Shown: positions 1-12,805, numbered from the stretch's first letter. The stretch is DNA of 64,000 nt from Myxocyprinus asiaticus (GCF_019703515.2 NC_059346.1:52317501-52381500); one strand, 5' to 3'. Notes: generated by a model from the letters alone, not told the origin. Program-made: numbers and translations.

Positions 1-1309
1 ACCTTTTTTTCATTTTCCTATTAAAGGTGCACTCATTTCTTTTTTCCTAATTTAAAATGTTTACTTCAACAGAAATTAATTGTAATTTTGAAAGATACAT
101 CTAAAATCATGGCTACTTACATGACATGAAGACTCTAGTCATATCTGTAATCTTATAAAAGCTGTTTTATTCTACATGGAGAGGGTCCACACATGGGGGC
201 TGCCATGTTAGAATCACATGACCAGCTGAATACTACTTGCTTAATCTCAGTAACAGTCCTGTTATTTGACACTTTCACTCAGGGATTTAATTTATCATTG
301 CTGATTGTAAATAGTGAATTTCTACAATGACATCTGAAACTGAAAACTATTGCATTTGAATGATGCTGCATCCTCGTCACTAGGTGTCAGTGCAAGTTTA
401 AGGTCAACAAAAACTTACTGAGTGCACATTTAAATTAATTTAGCATAATGTATGTACTTTTTTATTTTTTGCTTCTGTAACTCGGTGAATGTAATTTTAT
501 TATGTAAAATGTATTGTGCAAATAGGTTGTTTATGGAATATGTGAAAATATATTTTTTTACACAATTATCTCTTAATAACAATGTATTATTTTTGTACAC
601 ATCTTTATTGTTTTGGGAAAATGTCATATTCATAAAAAGAAATGGTCAGGCTTCAGGCAAGTTTCATAAACTTCCTTCATTGAATCAAAGAGCAAAAAGC
701 ACCTGTTATGAAGTAGGCCAAGAAAAACACTCTTGATGTTTTTCCATGTATATAAATCATTTATGAATTTATATTTTGTACACGTTGGCTATGTGCTTTA
801 ATCCTGTAATCTGTTGTACATTTTGTTGTAGCTAACGTGTTACTGATGCTTGACAAGAGATAAAAGCAGCTGTAAAAAATATACTTCCTACTTATATGTA
901 AACAATGGCCAAGGAAAATAATTGTGCGTAGGATCCTAGGAGGAAATTATTTTCAATGAATCATTAAACTCACATTTAGAACTACAACATAAAAATACAT
1001 TATACAAAAATAGATAAGTTTATACTAATTTTAGCAAACCTTCTTCACCTTCAATAAAAAGTCATTATTTTTATTTACCACAGGGTCAGATGTACTGTTG
1101 ACAGTCATATAATCTGTAACCATACAAGGTCCCATTCAGTGGTTAAGTAACCTGTTCAGTGCTGCCTCTCTGTGGATAGAGCAGCTTCACAGACCTGCAA
1201 ACAACCAGACCACAAGGAATTCATTAAACCAAAGTGAGTTGACTTTTGCACTGCTCTGAAAGGATAGTGTGTTCAACCACTGGCAAAGGCCTCTGTCTCT
1301 GTACATACA
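1..1309. other. AT-rich stretch, no gene seen
   Basis: Both strands are full of stop codons and no exon with a convincing acceptor and donor was found. The segment around 740-870 resembles 3' UTR-like AT-rich sequence, but nothing upstream is in the window to test this. Confidence 0.4.
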
Positions 1310-1985
1310 CTGGTGACCAAAAGTTTGGAATAATGTACAGATTTTGCTGTTTCGGAAGGAAATTGATACTTTGATTCACCAAAGTGGCATTCACCTGATC
1401 ACAAAGTATAGTCAGGACATTACTGATGTAAAAAACAGCACCATCACTATTTGAAAAATGTCATTTTTGATCAAATCTAGACAGGCCCCATTTCCAGCAG
1501 CCATCACTCCAACACCTTATCCTTGAGTAATCATGCTAAATTGCTAATTTGGTACTAGAAATTCACTTGCCATTATATCAAACACTGTTGAAAGCTATTT
1601 GGTTCATTAAATGAAGCTTAACATTGTCTTTGTGTTTGTTTTTGAGTTGCCACAGTATGCAATAGACTGGCATGTCTTAAGGACAATATTAGGTCAAAAA
1701 TGTAAAAAAAAGAAACAGCTTTCTCTAGAAACTCATCAGTCAATCATTGTTTTGAGGAATGAAGTCTATATAATGCTTGAAATTGCCAAAAAAAAAAAAA
1801 AAGAAAGAAAAAAAAACTGAAGATTTCATATAAAGGTGTACACTACAGTCTTCAAAGTCAAAGGACAACTGGCTCCAACAAGGACAGAAAGAGATGTGGA
1901 AGGCCAGATGTACAACTAAACAAGAGGATAAGTACATCCGAGTCTCTAGTTTGAGAAACAGATGCCTCACATGTCCTCAGCTGAA
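1310..1985 (+). mobile_element. Decayed Tc1/mariner element, 5' part only
   Basis: The left end (ACACTGGTGACCAAAAGTTT and the following AT-rich stretch) has the layout of fish Tc1 terminal repeats. About 550 bases on, at 1850-1985, frameshifted translation recalls the DNA-binding part of Tc1 transposase: a basic stretch followed by a segment resembling 'NKRISTSESL' and a Cys/Leu-rich tail. The sequence then stops resembling Tc1, so the catalytic half and right terminal repeat are lost. Assignment rests on remembered family character. Confidence 0.5.
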
Positions 1986-2942
1986 AGAAAAAAAAAGAGA
2001 GTAAAAAAGTTTTTATAACAGACAAAAAGAATTTACTTTGAGCATCATTTTTTTTGAGTGACACAATCAGTAGCAACACCAGATAGTTAGGTTTAAAATG
2101 CTGTTCAAATTTTGTCTTTACACTTTTGTTTAATATATTTGTGAATATAGAACAAGGAGTGGTGTGTTATTGCCATTTTTCCTGTTATTATATGTCTAAA
2201 TTGTGAAATTGGGAGGGGTTTGCCTCAACTGTGCCCCTCCACTTGAGCTTTAGTCCACTATTCAGTCAAATAGAATCTCTCTCACACACACAAACACACA
2301 CAGGTGGATAGACCGTGTGTTAACTGGACCCTTCTAGTGGTTCTGTGCTGCCTGCTGCCACTGGTTACTATGGCAGGCAGGCAGATGCCAAAGCTCTCGG
2401 ACAAGAAGCTATGTGCCGATTCAGAATGTAGCCGTGAGTGATGCAAACCAGCATATTGAACTTTAATTCAGCAAATATTGACTATTAATTACTCGTTGTG
2501 GGGGAACTTTAGAATTGTTAAACTGAATTTTTATTTCACAGCTTTCTTTCAAAAGTTTAATAACAAAGAATAAACACACAATTTGCTGTATCATTCATCT
2601 TAGTACAATCTTGGGTAGTTGACATCAAGATTCAAGATTTTAGGTTACAATTTACATGTAAGGGGACGATGTACACTGAAAAAAATTTTTTTTTTTTGTA
2701 GTGAAGTAAATATAGCAGAAAAGATCAAGTACTTTCTACATTGAATATGTTAAAGCATGAACTAGAAAATATTTAGTAAATTCTACATTTGTACCCAACT
2801 CAAACATGTCATAAGTTAATAGTGTTTCTGATTGTTTATTATCTTTACAATGTGTCGTCTTGAATCAACCCTAAAGTAGAAAACCATATTTTTTTGTTCA
2901 TTTGATTGAATTTCAGTGGTAAATAAAATAAGTAAATTTTAT

Positions 2943-3519
2943 TTAAAGGTGCAATATGTAATATATTTACTGTACTAAAGCATAAAATGATCATAATATG
3001 TTATCAGAGATTTAGGAAACATGCTAAGTTGAAATAGTGGCTTCTTTGATAACAATGCTACAGCCAGTATTCTACTTTGAAATGTCCGTTCCGGGCCGGA
3101 ATTTCTGTTTGTGTTTGTGATCCCACCCACTGCCCATTTCCCAATAGTATTTCGACACCCCGGGTTGCCATATTTGAAACAAGTTAGCGGGCAAACAGTG
3201 CGCTGCACCCATGGAAGCCAGCAATACATCTAGCTATCATTGACAGAGTTATAAAAAATCCACATGAGCTGGTTTATTATTTGCGAACAATAAAAACATT
3301 GCAAACGTACACATTAGCTGATCAACTTACAGTGTAAGGGTCGTCGCTTGCCATTGTCAGTTTGCTCATTCCTGTTGCGTGTCCTCAACCTGGCAACCCA
3401 TGTGATCTTCCAGTCTGGGGAGGAGGGGGAGGGGGAGACAACTCCCTCCAATATTTTGAATTTGGACTGCAGTACCCATTTTAAACGCTTGATGTCAATG
3501 TTACATATTGCTCCTTTAA
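2943..3519. mobile_element. Foldback MITE, TTAAAGG-type termini
   Basis: The left end TTAAAGGTGCAATATGTAA is matched by an inverted right end (TTACATATTGCTCCTTTAA), differing at one base. The 577-bp interior has no coding capacity. TTAA or TTA at both edges may be the target-site duplication, so superfamily (piggyBac- or Harbinger-like) is unresolved. Confidence 0.75.
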
Positions 3520-5011
3520 CTTTTCAAAACTGGTGTTCCCAGCATGCACTGGAATAATGAATGAGCTTGCATGGTTTCACTGTTTGCAAGTTGATTTACA
3601 GCGTTTTTATTGCTCATTTTGTACTTTGATAACTGTTTGTTTTGTGAAGTCTGAAGTTCGTTTTCTATTCAAACTACCTGTTTATGATAAAAAAAATAAA
3701 AAAATTACTTGTTGACTGTTACCATTATCGTGTTTTGCGCACAAGTGTTCAGATCTGCGTGCGCAGACCAGTGTTTTGTTTCTAAGCTAGATGATGTTTA
3801 ATAGACTAAATTGCATGCTGCATTCTGGAAGTACATTTAAAAATGCATTAAAATCCTAGTAAACTTGCATTAAGCATGGCTTAATTCAGTGTTACATTGC
3901 TTGAGTAAAATGTACTTGAAACAGAGTACTGCAAAGTAAACTTTACTTGAGAATTTCTAATTAAAAGCACCAAGAATTGTGTGTAGCCTTTACTTGAAAA
4001 TATGATCTGTTAAATTTACTAGCAATTTCTGTGTGGAAATTGTTTCCTTGTTTGTTTGTTTTTTTGCTTTTATAAATAAACTTAACTCCAAAGTTGTTAG
4101 TTTTTTTTTTTTTTTTTTTTAGCTTTTTTGCAATTCACTTAAATCATATTAAAATTTACTTATTTAAAAGTGGGCAGTGGACTTGTGGTTTGAAATGCTA
4201 AGCTTCATTGAATTTGCGAACTCTTTAATAATTATTATGAACTAAAATTAAGTAAGGGACAACATTACATAATTGTACTTATACAAATTCAAATGTGACA
4301 TTGCAGGACTATTTAAAATGAACTAATGAAAGAAAAAAGAAGAAGAAGGGGTGAAAAACTGTCACAGCACCTACACTATAATGTAGGCCTACACATTCCC
4401 TTACACATTAATATGATTTACCCTTACAATCTTGAAGTTGATAAAACAATTCATGGACATGTCATGCATCAACTACTCGAGTACAAATATTTGTTTTTAG
4501 AAGATTGGTAAGCATACAAAGGATAACAGATCAATAAGCCAACAATAAAGATCAATTTATCCATTGGATAAAGACAAGAACAGAAACAAAATACAGGAAA
4601 TAAATGAAACATTTAATAACCTGTCATACAGTTTGACAATTTTGACACTTTTTTGTTTTGTTTTTGTTGTTTTCTAAAGGTTAACACTACTGACACAAAG
4701 TCATGCATAACAATTTGGGTATAACTGATGAGCATTTGTATTTATGAATATAATATTTTGCCATTAATATTATCACATTAACTGTATATCCTATGCAAGG
4801 ATCTCCGTGAGAACAATAACATATGACCTCTCATAATGTTAAGTAAGTACAAATATTCCACAAAAACTTCATGAAAGATAGTTATACAATCAGAAAAGTA
4901 CCATTCTGAGTTTTAGATGAAGTATAGCATGTCACTCTGAAGGACATTGCCGTCACTGCTTGACATTTCAAATCAGCTGCCCATTTAAGCTGTGTGCTTC
5001 TGTATACACAG
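3520..5011. other. AT-rich noncoding, no gene seen
   Basis: Contains poly-T runs (about 4101-4122) and no exon I can support. Short open frames here have no splice context. Confidence 0.4.
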
Positions 5012-5481
5012 ATCCCATTCTCATTGCTAGAGCTCTGCGAGACTATTATCCTCTAGACTGTCTGTCTTTGTGTATGCCATGCTTAAAGACCGTGGGAACC
5101 TCTTCTGGTCTGGCAGTGTAAGTATTAGTACTGAATCACTGTGTCATCTGAATAGCAAATCACTACTTGCAGAATTTTAATAACTAAGCTGCAAAAAACA
5201 TTTAATTCCCTATGAGAATGAAGTCACAGCATATTACTGAACATTAGTGTTTTTGAAGGTTCAAGGGTCATATTATGGAGAGCAGGAGGCTCGTCTAGAA
5301 TATTTCCCCAGCAGTGCTGTTGAAGAGACACATGCGTTAATGCCTGCTGAAGTTGAGGTCAAGACTGATGTATGTATCTGAATTTTTTCTGAGCGATTAC
5401 ATAGAATAAAACTATAAGGGGGCCTTCACAAGTAATTACATTTTGTTGTCTTTTCAGAAATGGGACTTCTACTGCTATTAG
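5012..5481 (+). CDS. Candidate 3' end of an unrecognised spliced gene (three possible exons)
   Basis: I do not recognise this protein. Three blocks read as exons. 5012 to about 5115 follows TATACACAG and ends in a GTGTAAG or GTAAGT donor. 5259-5369 follows TTTTTGAAG, is exactly 37 codons, and ends GAT|GTATGT. 5458-5481 follows TTGTCTTTTCAG and ends in TAG after 'KWDFYCY'. The middle block reads 'SYYGEQEARLEYFPSS' and then an acidic tail. All three join in one frame only if the weaker GTGTAAG donor is used for the first block; the stronger GTAAGT donor two bases later breaks the frame. No upstream exon was found. The human 11q23 neighbourhood makes a POU2AF-family or other local gene possible, but no family motif is visible. 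Confidence 0.25.
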
Positions 5482-6406
5482 GATTGTGTGCTTCCTCAGC
5501 TTCTGGAAGTCTTGATCCAAATCTGCACTATACAGTGTTTGTCTATACGCATTATCACTAGAATGCAACTCAACCTATGATTCTGTGGCAAAAGTGTCAA
5601 ATAAGCACACCACTTGCATTAGGGTTTTCTCTAGACAGTGCAGAAAACAGTTTGCTTAATAGTTTGTAAATGCTTGTTGATGCAATAGTTTGAATAAAAC
5701 TGAACTGCTGCTACTTTGCTCTCTTGTTGCTGTGATCCACTTAGAACCACATGATGGTTTGGTATCAAAAGTTCTTAATGATGAGACCTTGAAAGAAAAA
5801 ATCAATTACTACTCAGTAAAGGAATGATTGCATCTGCCTTTAATTGTCTAGATGAGCAGGTATATTGGTTTCTGGCCTCCAGGTCGAGTTGCGTCATGTG
5901 TTATCATGGAAACAAATGACACCTCAAGAAGCACATAGTTATATGGCACATCTGTAGACAGGTGAGTGCACGTTTCCAAATTAAAATTAATTAAAAATGA
6001 ATCTATTTAAAAATTAGATGTATCATATTGATATGCTCACCGTTATTTAAATGAGAATCTAAATCTTATGCAGCCTAATTATTTTCATTGTTTTATGTCA
6101 GCAATAAAAAAAATGAAATCGTTGTAATGTTCCTGCAATGGATCCTTAATTTTCACAGTCAGTAATGAAGCTTTTCTGCCTTATTTAATAGTGTAAATGA
6201 AAAAAAAAAATTTAATGAATTTTTTTTTTATATTCAGTGTAAATTTAGATTATACTTTATGTTATATTGGCAGTAGAAAAACTTGTCACCACTGCTGCGA
6301 TGGGGTCTCAACCCCTTAAACTCTATATGGACTCGCCAGTGGGTCCATAGGGGAGCACTACATTGTGAAGTAAATTTACTCTTAAAACATTAAAATCCCT
6401 GGATAA

Positions 6407-6703
6407 GGGGCCTGGGTAGCTCAGCAAATAAAGACATTGACTACCACCCCTGGGGCACGTGGTGAGTTGTGCGCGGATTCCGCAGAGAATAGCGTGAAGC
6501 CTCCACACATGCTACATCTCCACGGTAACGTGCTCAACAAGCCACGTGATAAAACACGCGGATTGACGGTCTCAGAGGTGGAGGCAACTGAGATTCATCC
6601 TCCGCCACCCGTATTGAGGTGAGTCACTATGCCACCACGAGGACTTAGAGCGCATTGGGAACTGGGCATTCCAAATTGGGGAGAAAAGAAAAAAAAAAAA
6701 AAA
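6407..6703 (+). mobile_element. tRNA-derived SINE with internal deletion
   Basis: The head GGGGCCTGGGTAGCTCAGC is a tRNA-like start with a box-A motif (TAGCTCAGC). The body contains the GC-rich segment 'GAATAGCGTGAAGCCTCCAC' and 'CGCATTGGGAACTGGGCATT', ending in an A-run at 6689-6703. This layout matches a widespread cyprinid tRNA-SINE. The box-A head runs straight from 'GACTACCACCCCTGG' into the body, so the box-B part of the tRNA head and adjoining sequence are missing compared with what I recall of full copies. Confidence 0.75.
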
Positions 6704-6760
6704 GTCCCCAGATACATAAGCAGGGCCGGTGTCGTAATCAAATTAGTCCTTTTTTATTTA

Positions 6761-6762
<2 letters not shown>

Positions 6763-6801
<39 letters not shown>
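6763..6801. repeat. (TA)n microsatellite
   Basis: Uninterrupted TA dinucleotide run just after the SINE A-tail. Confidence 0.95.
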
Positions 6802-6803
<2 letters not shown>

Positions 6804-7279
6804 ATTTTTTTTATTTTATTGCGGAACAAAAATATTTACATACAAATACAACTATAGAGGATAACAATTTGCATTCACTGTTACAATAGCACCAAATAAA
6901 TAAAATAAAATAAATAAAACAAATACATCATATGGGGAAAAATTAAAATGCATTATTTAGAGAAAAGGCTTCAGTAATCAACTGAGTCCGCCCGTTAAAA
7001 TGAGTCCGCATCTGACATCATAGTGATTCCTAGTGATTCCACTGGCTCATAGAACTTTGAATGATTGCTATATTCACTGTCAGAGTAGAAATCCTACAAA
7101 GTCCTTTTATGATGTATGTCAATATAATTTTGTAAATACAACATTTAATGACTTTTAAATCATATGTTACACATAATGTTATATTACCACAGATATAGAC
7201 TGTGAAATTAAACATTTCTTGTTTTTCAGTTAGCTTACATATGGCAAGCTGTGACACAGAATTAATAAATTCATGTTTA

Positions 7280-7912
7280 TTAAAGCGGCACTACGTAACT
7301 TTGTGCTCTTTAGTGACATCTCTGGTTGAAACTTAAAATTGCAAGCAATTTGCAGAAGAACACTTTATCTCAGTCGTGTTTCAGCACTGCTCTTCTGGTG
7401 GATGAATCTTCCAAGTTGAGATTACCTGGACATCGCCTGTGTGTGATCATGACTGGAGCCAAAGTCATAACGTCATAACGTCACTTTGGTGAAGATTAAC
7501 AACACTCTTATTTACATATTTGAATGAATTTTACACTTAAATCGCTTTTCTGACATGACATTCAAAGCACTTTTAAAAAGAGTACAGGGGACTCTCCTCA
7601 GCCACCACCAGTACATCTTAATATGATTATTCAAGTGTTTTATCTACTATTAATGTTTGAATTGTACTACAATTTTCAATTTGAGAGGTTAAACTCGTGA
7701 TATGGCTGATACGAGTTCAATAGCAGACTTTATTATTTTTATACTATATTGTCCAGCCTCAGTTACTACAATAGCATGTCTATGCAATGCACACAATAAC
7801 ACTGTAAACTAAAGTAAGGACATTGTTTTGAACACTTATTTTTTATGTACTCAATCAATAATGGCAATTTGTTCATTTTTAATCAAAAAAATCTTACATA
7901 GTTCAGCTTTAA
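7280..7912. mobile_element. Foldback MITE, TTAAAGC-type termini
   Basis: The left end TTAAAGCGGCACTACGTAAC is matched in reverse by the right end near 7890-7912 (CTTACATAGTTCAGCTTTAA), with a few mismatches. The interior is noncoding. The ends resemble the element at 2943-3519 only in the TTAAAG start and a 'TANGTAA' core. Confidence 0.65.
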
Positions 7913-8201
7913 TTGTTTGAAGCCAGTCAAGTTATTATATTAACTATAGTGCTATTCACCATTTCAAAGACGTCGCTATAACAAACATTCACCCTCTGGG
8001 GACTCGATTTTACCGGCGGACTCATTTATTTATGACACTGGCATCAGGTGGGGGTGGGGGGTGTACTAGTTTGTGTGAATGGTTGCGTCATTATGTCGTT
8101 AACGTGCGTCTTTTGCTGAGTGAATTCCTGTCGCTAGCGGCGAAGCGGTCTTTCACACAGTCTTCAGCATTTGATTAACGTATGTAAAACAAACATGGAT
8201 A

Positions 8202-8293
8202 TTACAAAATGGCTTGTCGGTTCTGCAAGGCCTTCCTCAGAGCCTAGCGATCCGCTTTCTCGTGAAGCAATAGCTGAGGGATTAACAGAATAA
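8202..8293 (+). other. Short open frame, possible transposon fragment
   Basis: An ATG opens a 32-codon frame beginning 'MDITKWLVGS'. The start resembles N-termini of some transposase-like ORFs, but no domain can be recognised. It lies in a GC-richer patch (8090-8260) that differs from its surroundings. Confidence 0.15.
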
Positions 8294-8361
8294 TGAATGA
8301 TTGACAGGGAATCTGGAATCCCTAATCAGCACCATACTTTGTCATACATTACAAAAATATA

Positions 8362-8363
<2 letters not shown>

Positions 8364-8402
<39 letters not shown>
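8364..8402. repeat. (TA)n microsatellite
   Basis: TA dinucleotide run following ATACTG. Confidence 0.95.
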
Positions 8403-8403
<1 letters not shown>

Positions 8404-9149
8404 CACACACAGCATAATATGTTAAAATGGTTGTTGCTAGCTATAGCAAGGGAGAGTAAAGTTAACTCAATTCATTCAGGTTTTTGTTGCACAAAGTGTT
8501 TGAGTAGAGCCTACATTTTAATTTCATATTAAGTAAACTCATTTTCATTGTGTGGAACCAATGTCCACAACTGAATTAAACTATCAACGAATTCTTTTTT
8601 CATTGTGTGTGATGAAACTGTTGCAATGCTCAACCACAAAATACATTAAAATAACACTTAATTTCAAATTGTACTCTCCAAATCCAGTCCCATGCAAAAC
8701 GGTGAAACTATATGCACTCCGAACCCATGAGTTTATGATAATAATTTGATGGTATACTGTATATTTCAAGCTTGCAATTTCAAGCAGCATAATTTAAAAT
8801 TTTTGTACAGTTAAAATAACTGGAAGTGGCTTATACTGGAAGCAGCCCACACTCAAAATTGAAAATGAAAACGTGGATAGTTTACTGGTCATGTGTCTGT
8901 CTGCGGGAGAGGGAAAGTGGTAAGGCTCGTCACCTGGGTTGAGATTACTCTAACACCTGTCTCTCATTATAGTGATGGCGGAGGGAGACCTGATAAGGCT
9001 CGCCAGAGCGGCAGAGGAGTGAGAGAGAGTGGCCCAGACCAGTGGAAGAGGAAAGACCCGCAACAGAGACTGCCATTTTAGAGAGAGCTATTTTGCTTTG
9101 TGTGTGTATAAACTAAAGTGTGTGTGAACAAACACTCATCTGTTCGCTG

Positions 9150-11700
9150 TAGGGTTGCCAACTTTGTCACTATGAAATAAGGGACAATAGGTGGCCTGCC
9201 GCAGCAGTGCGGGTATGGTTTTGTGTGAATATACAGTGTATTGTTTTAAGCCATTTGACATAATGATAGCTAATTTCTTAATTAAATATTAATACATAAA
9301 TCTCATGCCTTGGCAACATACGGTAGGTTTAATAATAGTTTGTTAATTTACAGCAGGTACCTTTAATACAGTCCTTTAATTGAACCATTACCTATTACTT
9401 TTACTATTTGTCTAAGACAAACCACTTGTGACTCCTGCACTGTAGGTTAGAAAAAGTTATCCCCTTCATGTTAATCTTACATGTGTCAAACTAAAAATAA
9501 CTTAGCTTCTGTATGCTGTAGTTTTGCAGAGGAATCAAATAGCAGAGACCCAGAACGTGCACCCTCTGTGTACACAAACAGTGGTGGGGAATAAATGCTT
9601 CACATTCTTATTCACTCAAACTATATATAAGTTGGAAAACAAAACTTGACAAAATAAAACATTTAAATGCAAAAGAGGGGCATGTCTCTGCTCACCAAGT
9701 CTACTTTTTCCATGGATATTTTTGGCTGCTCTAGACCGATTCAGGCAGTCTTTTGACCTTTGGTGCAGCCAGAGAAAAGTCCTTACATGACAAGTCACAG
9801 TTCACAGATATTTGAAGTTCATTTTTGATCAGCTCTGTGCTGCACCTGTTTCTTGAGTCTGACCATTTAATGGTCATCAGAGAGAAAATCCTCTCTACAA
9901 AGGCATTTGAGCCTGGCACACTGAGGACAAATGAAACAATCCTGAGCATGTTGATCAAGTTGGCTTTCCCTATGTTTTGGAAAACTGCGACCCACTTCTC
10001 ACTGGTGGATTTTGTGGTATCCTGTGTGGCTTTATTTATTTCCTCCCTGCTAGCACAAAACTCTTCATAGAGTTGGTCCATACTCACTGTCTCTGTCATT
10101 TTGAGGGCAACCACCACCTGCTCTAGGTCAGTGAAGGAGAGCTCCTCATGTAGGCCGATTAGTTTCAGTTTCATCATCACATTTTCTGATGAGAAATCAA
10201 ACCATTTGTCAATGTATGCAATGACAGAATCATAGAACTTCAGAAAGTCCTTTTGCTGCTTTAATCTCTGTGCTGACCCTTGTTTGTCCATCAGCTGCTT
10301 GGTCTGGTATCCAAAAAGCTGTTTTCTTTCCGCTGAAGCATCTTCACTTTGAATTTTCCCATCTCCTCGTAAACATCTGTGATGCAGAGCTTTGTTTCCT
10401 CCAGCTTTCTAACAAGTGTGTCAAAAACACACCCCATGTTGTGGAAAAAGCACAGATAAATCTCAGCAGCTGCAGTTTTTTCTTCGTCCTCAAAAATCCT
10501 CCTCAGTGCCACAAGACAGGTCTCCCCAAGGGACCTGAAGTATGAGGTGAGCTGGCCAGCTCTGCAGGAGACGATCAACAGCTGGACGAAGAGACAGCCA
10601 TCACGTGCAAACATGACGCAGAATTTCACGCCACTCAATGTCAGTGACTCAATATCCACTGACAGCTGATCACAGGCGTGCTTGCAGGTGTTATGAGCTA
10701 TGTGAGCTGGGCAATTAGCTTTCCAATGCGACTGTTGGCACTGCTCAATAACTGGTAAACAGAGTGGTGTTTTCCAAAGTTTACATTGGCATTATCTGCC
10801 GCATAGGCTGTGATGCGTTTTATATCCAGTTCATACTTTTTCAGGCAGTTCATCAGAGCTTGATGAATACCATTTGCAGTTTCATCACTATCTTCATAAA
10901 AGTCAAGTAACTTGCACCGCACTCCATCAGACACAGAAAAATATTTCACGCACACTGGAAACATTTTTCTGTTTCCCTTGTTTGAGGCATCGGTGGCAAC
11001 CGAGTAAAACACAGGCTCACCTTCAGTCGGGGATAGATCATTCAGGATATCCCGCACAGTCTTTGGTCCTAAAACATTCATTGTGATCATCTCAGCTTTC
11101 GTTCTTCCCAAGAGAATCTTCTTCACAACATTTGAGTCATAAAACAATGCACCGTTTAGCTTAACAAGACAGTCGGTAATGTTGTAGCCGAGTCCATGTT
11201 TGACAGTGTGATACACGTTTGATGCTTCACTTGCCGCTATTTTGTCAGTTTCCACAGTAGCTGCCCCGAAGAATGCACCAATATCGCTTGCACCTTTAGC
11301 TAGTGTGGCCTTCTTGTGCATTTCTGTGGAAGCATGTTGAGTCAAGTCATTCTCACCTTCATGGCCAACTGAAAATTCTTTGCAGGTTTATCCATATTTG
11401 CAGTTTAATCCATATTCGTGCCCTCATTTTTTTTTTTTTTTTTTGTGTGTGTGGAGGAACTGGCACATTTACTTAACGTATACTGATGCGCGTGAGGGGG
11501 GGCTGTGACTGGATGATGACAGGTGTCGGTGATCATCCTCAAGTGTCGTGATCAGCACTGCTGCTGTTGCTGTTGTATCAGTCAGTGGTTAGATCAGCGT
11601 AGCAGTCAATAAACAGGACAAGGGAGGTCACGTATGGGACAAATCAATTAGGCCCAATATAAGGGTCGTCCCAGCTAATACGGGACAGTTGGCAACCCTA
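9150..11700 (-). mobile_element. hAT DNA transposon with intact ends
   Basis: The element starts TAGGGTTGCCAACTTTGTC and ends with its inverse (GGACAGTTGGCAACCCTA). It is flanked by an 8-bp target duplication, GTTCGCTG at 9142-9149 and GTTCACTG at 11701-11708 (7 of 8 identical), the hAT hallmark. Its only gene is a broken transposase on the minus strand. Total length 2551 bp. Confidence 0.9.
9731..11400 (-). pseudogene. hAT transposase, disrupted
   Basis: Three minus-strand segments (11345-10698, 10659-10291, 10291-9731) read as one hAT transposase of the BED-finger type. Upstream of 11345 a BED-like remnant is seen, with a Cys shortly before 'SVGHEG' and the His pair in 'TQHASTEMHKKA'; a stop lies between its cysteines. 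The catalytic part includes 'YSVATDASNKGNRK' and 'TAYAADNANVNFG', candidates for RNase H-like acidic residues. The C-terminus has the hAT dimerisation motif 'VPGSNAFVERIFS'. At least one stop and one frame change separate the segments, so no active protein is expected. It lies wholly within the 9150-11700 element. Confidence 0.85.
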
Positions 11701-11882
11701 GTTCACTGACTCCTCCATTGCCCGCGAACTTATCCTTATCACAGCTATATAGAAGCAAACAAATCAATCAAAGATAATATAAGAGGTTGTTTCCTTACAC
11801 CATAAAAAAAAATATAGTACAAAATAAACACGTTTTGAAATATAAAGATAATTTTTTTTCTTTTTTTTAAAGAAATTTCTAT

Positions 11883-11889
<7 letters not shown>

Positions 11890-11951
<62 letters not shown>
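11890..11951. repeat. (TA)n microsatellite
   Basis: About 31 TA units; open frames here are artefacts of the repeat. Confidence 0.95.
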
Positions 11952-11954
<3 letters not shown>

Positions 11955-12742
11955 TCCACGGACAGAGTATGAAATGGAAAGCAACTTATTTAGCTACAAC
12001 ATATATTTCAGCTTTTATAATTTGACTTACAGGACCCACGTTGTTTAAAATAAAACATTTTATTTTGAATAAAAAAAAAAATAATAAAAAAAAAAGCCAG
12101 GTCACACTGGTTTTGAATGGTCACAGAATTTATTGATAATTATTTCATGATATTAATACATTAATTCAGTACTTGGAGCTGTGATTAGTGAGGAATGTAG
12201 AATCAATGGACTATGAAAAACGATTTGAAACACTTGTGCTCCTTCTCACTTATACCTCCTAGTGTTTTCAATGCAATGGTTTAACAGGCCTTTGCTTTAG
12301 TGAGAAGACACACACACACACATACACACACAGTTGCATGTCCATGCACTTAAACATAACCTAAACAGAAAGGTTTTAACTTAGCTCAAGATATACAGTA
12401 CCTAGAAAATACTGTATTTCATTCTGAAGAATAACACTGAAATGCGCTATGACTGCAAGCTCATATATTATTTGGGAAACCTCTGATCTAGTCATACTTT
12501 GTAGTAATCCTACCATACTTTAAAAACCTTGCATTAATAAACTCTTTTAGTTGCTTATATATGACCTCATTCCTCATGTACTGTACACAGGACTCTCATT
12601 ATTGCTGTAGAACCTGTTATTGGCACTTCTTGGCACCACACTTAACCAGAAACCAAAGGGCTTTACACTTCTTTTAACCCTGGGTTAGCCCAAATTTTAC
12701 ACTTGTAAATTTGAAAGGGTGTTAGAACAGCCTTAATACCCA

Positions 12743-12745
<3 letters not shown>

Positions 12746-12802
<57 letters not shown>
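12746..12802. repeat. (GA)n microsatellite
   Basis: Uninterrupted AG dinucleotide run. A separate short CA run lies at 12310-12332. No gene was seen between 11709 and 13315. Confidence 0.95.

Positions 12803-12805
<3 letters not shown>

Larger units (their letters stand above)
6723..8046. repeat. Imperfect long inverted repeat around 7280-7912 MITE
   Basis: The block TGAGTCCGCCCGTTAAAAT near 6983 recurs inverted near 8000-8020 (ATTTTACCGGCGGACTCA). GCCGGTGTCGTAAT at 6725 recurs inverted near 8029-8044 (TTATGACACTGGC). This looks like the two ends of a decayed DNA transposon, with the 7280-7912 MITE inside it. Confidence 0.4.

Noticed and set aside
5110..5180. GGCAGTGT word with a possible hairpin, recalling miR-34b/c, which neighbour this region in vertebrates
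   Set aside because: Only the 8-base seed-like word fits; the rest of the mature sequence and the star arm do not match, and pairing is weak.
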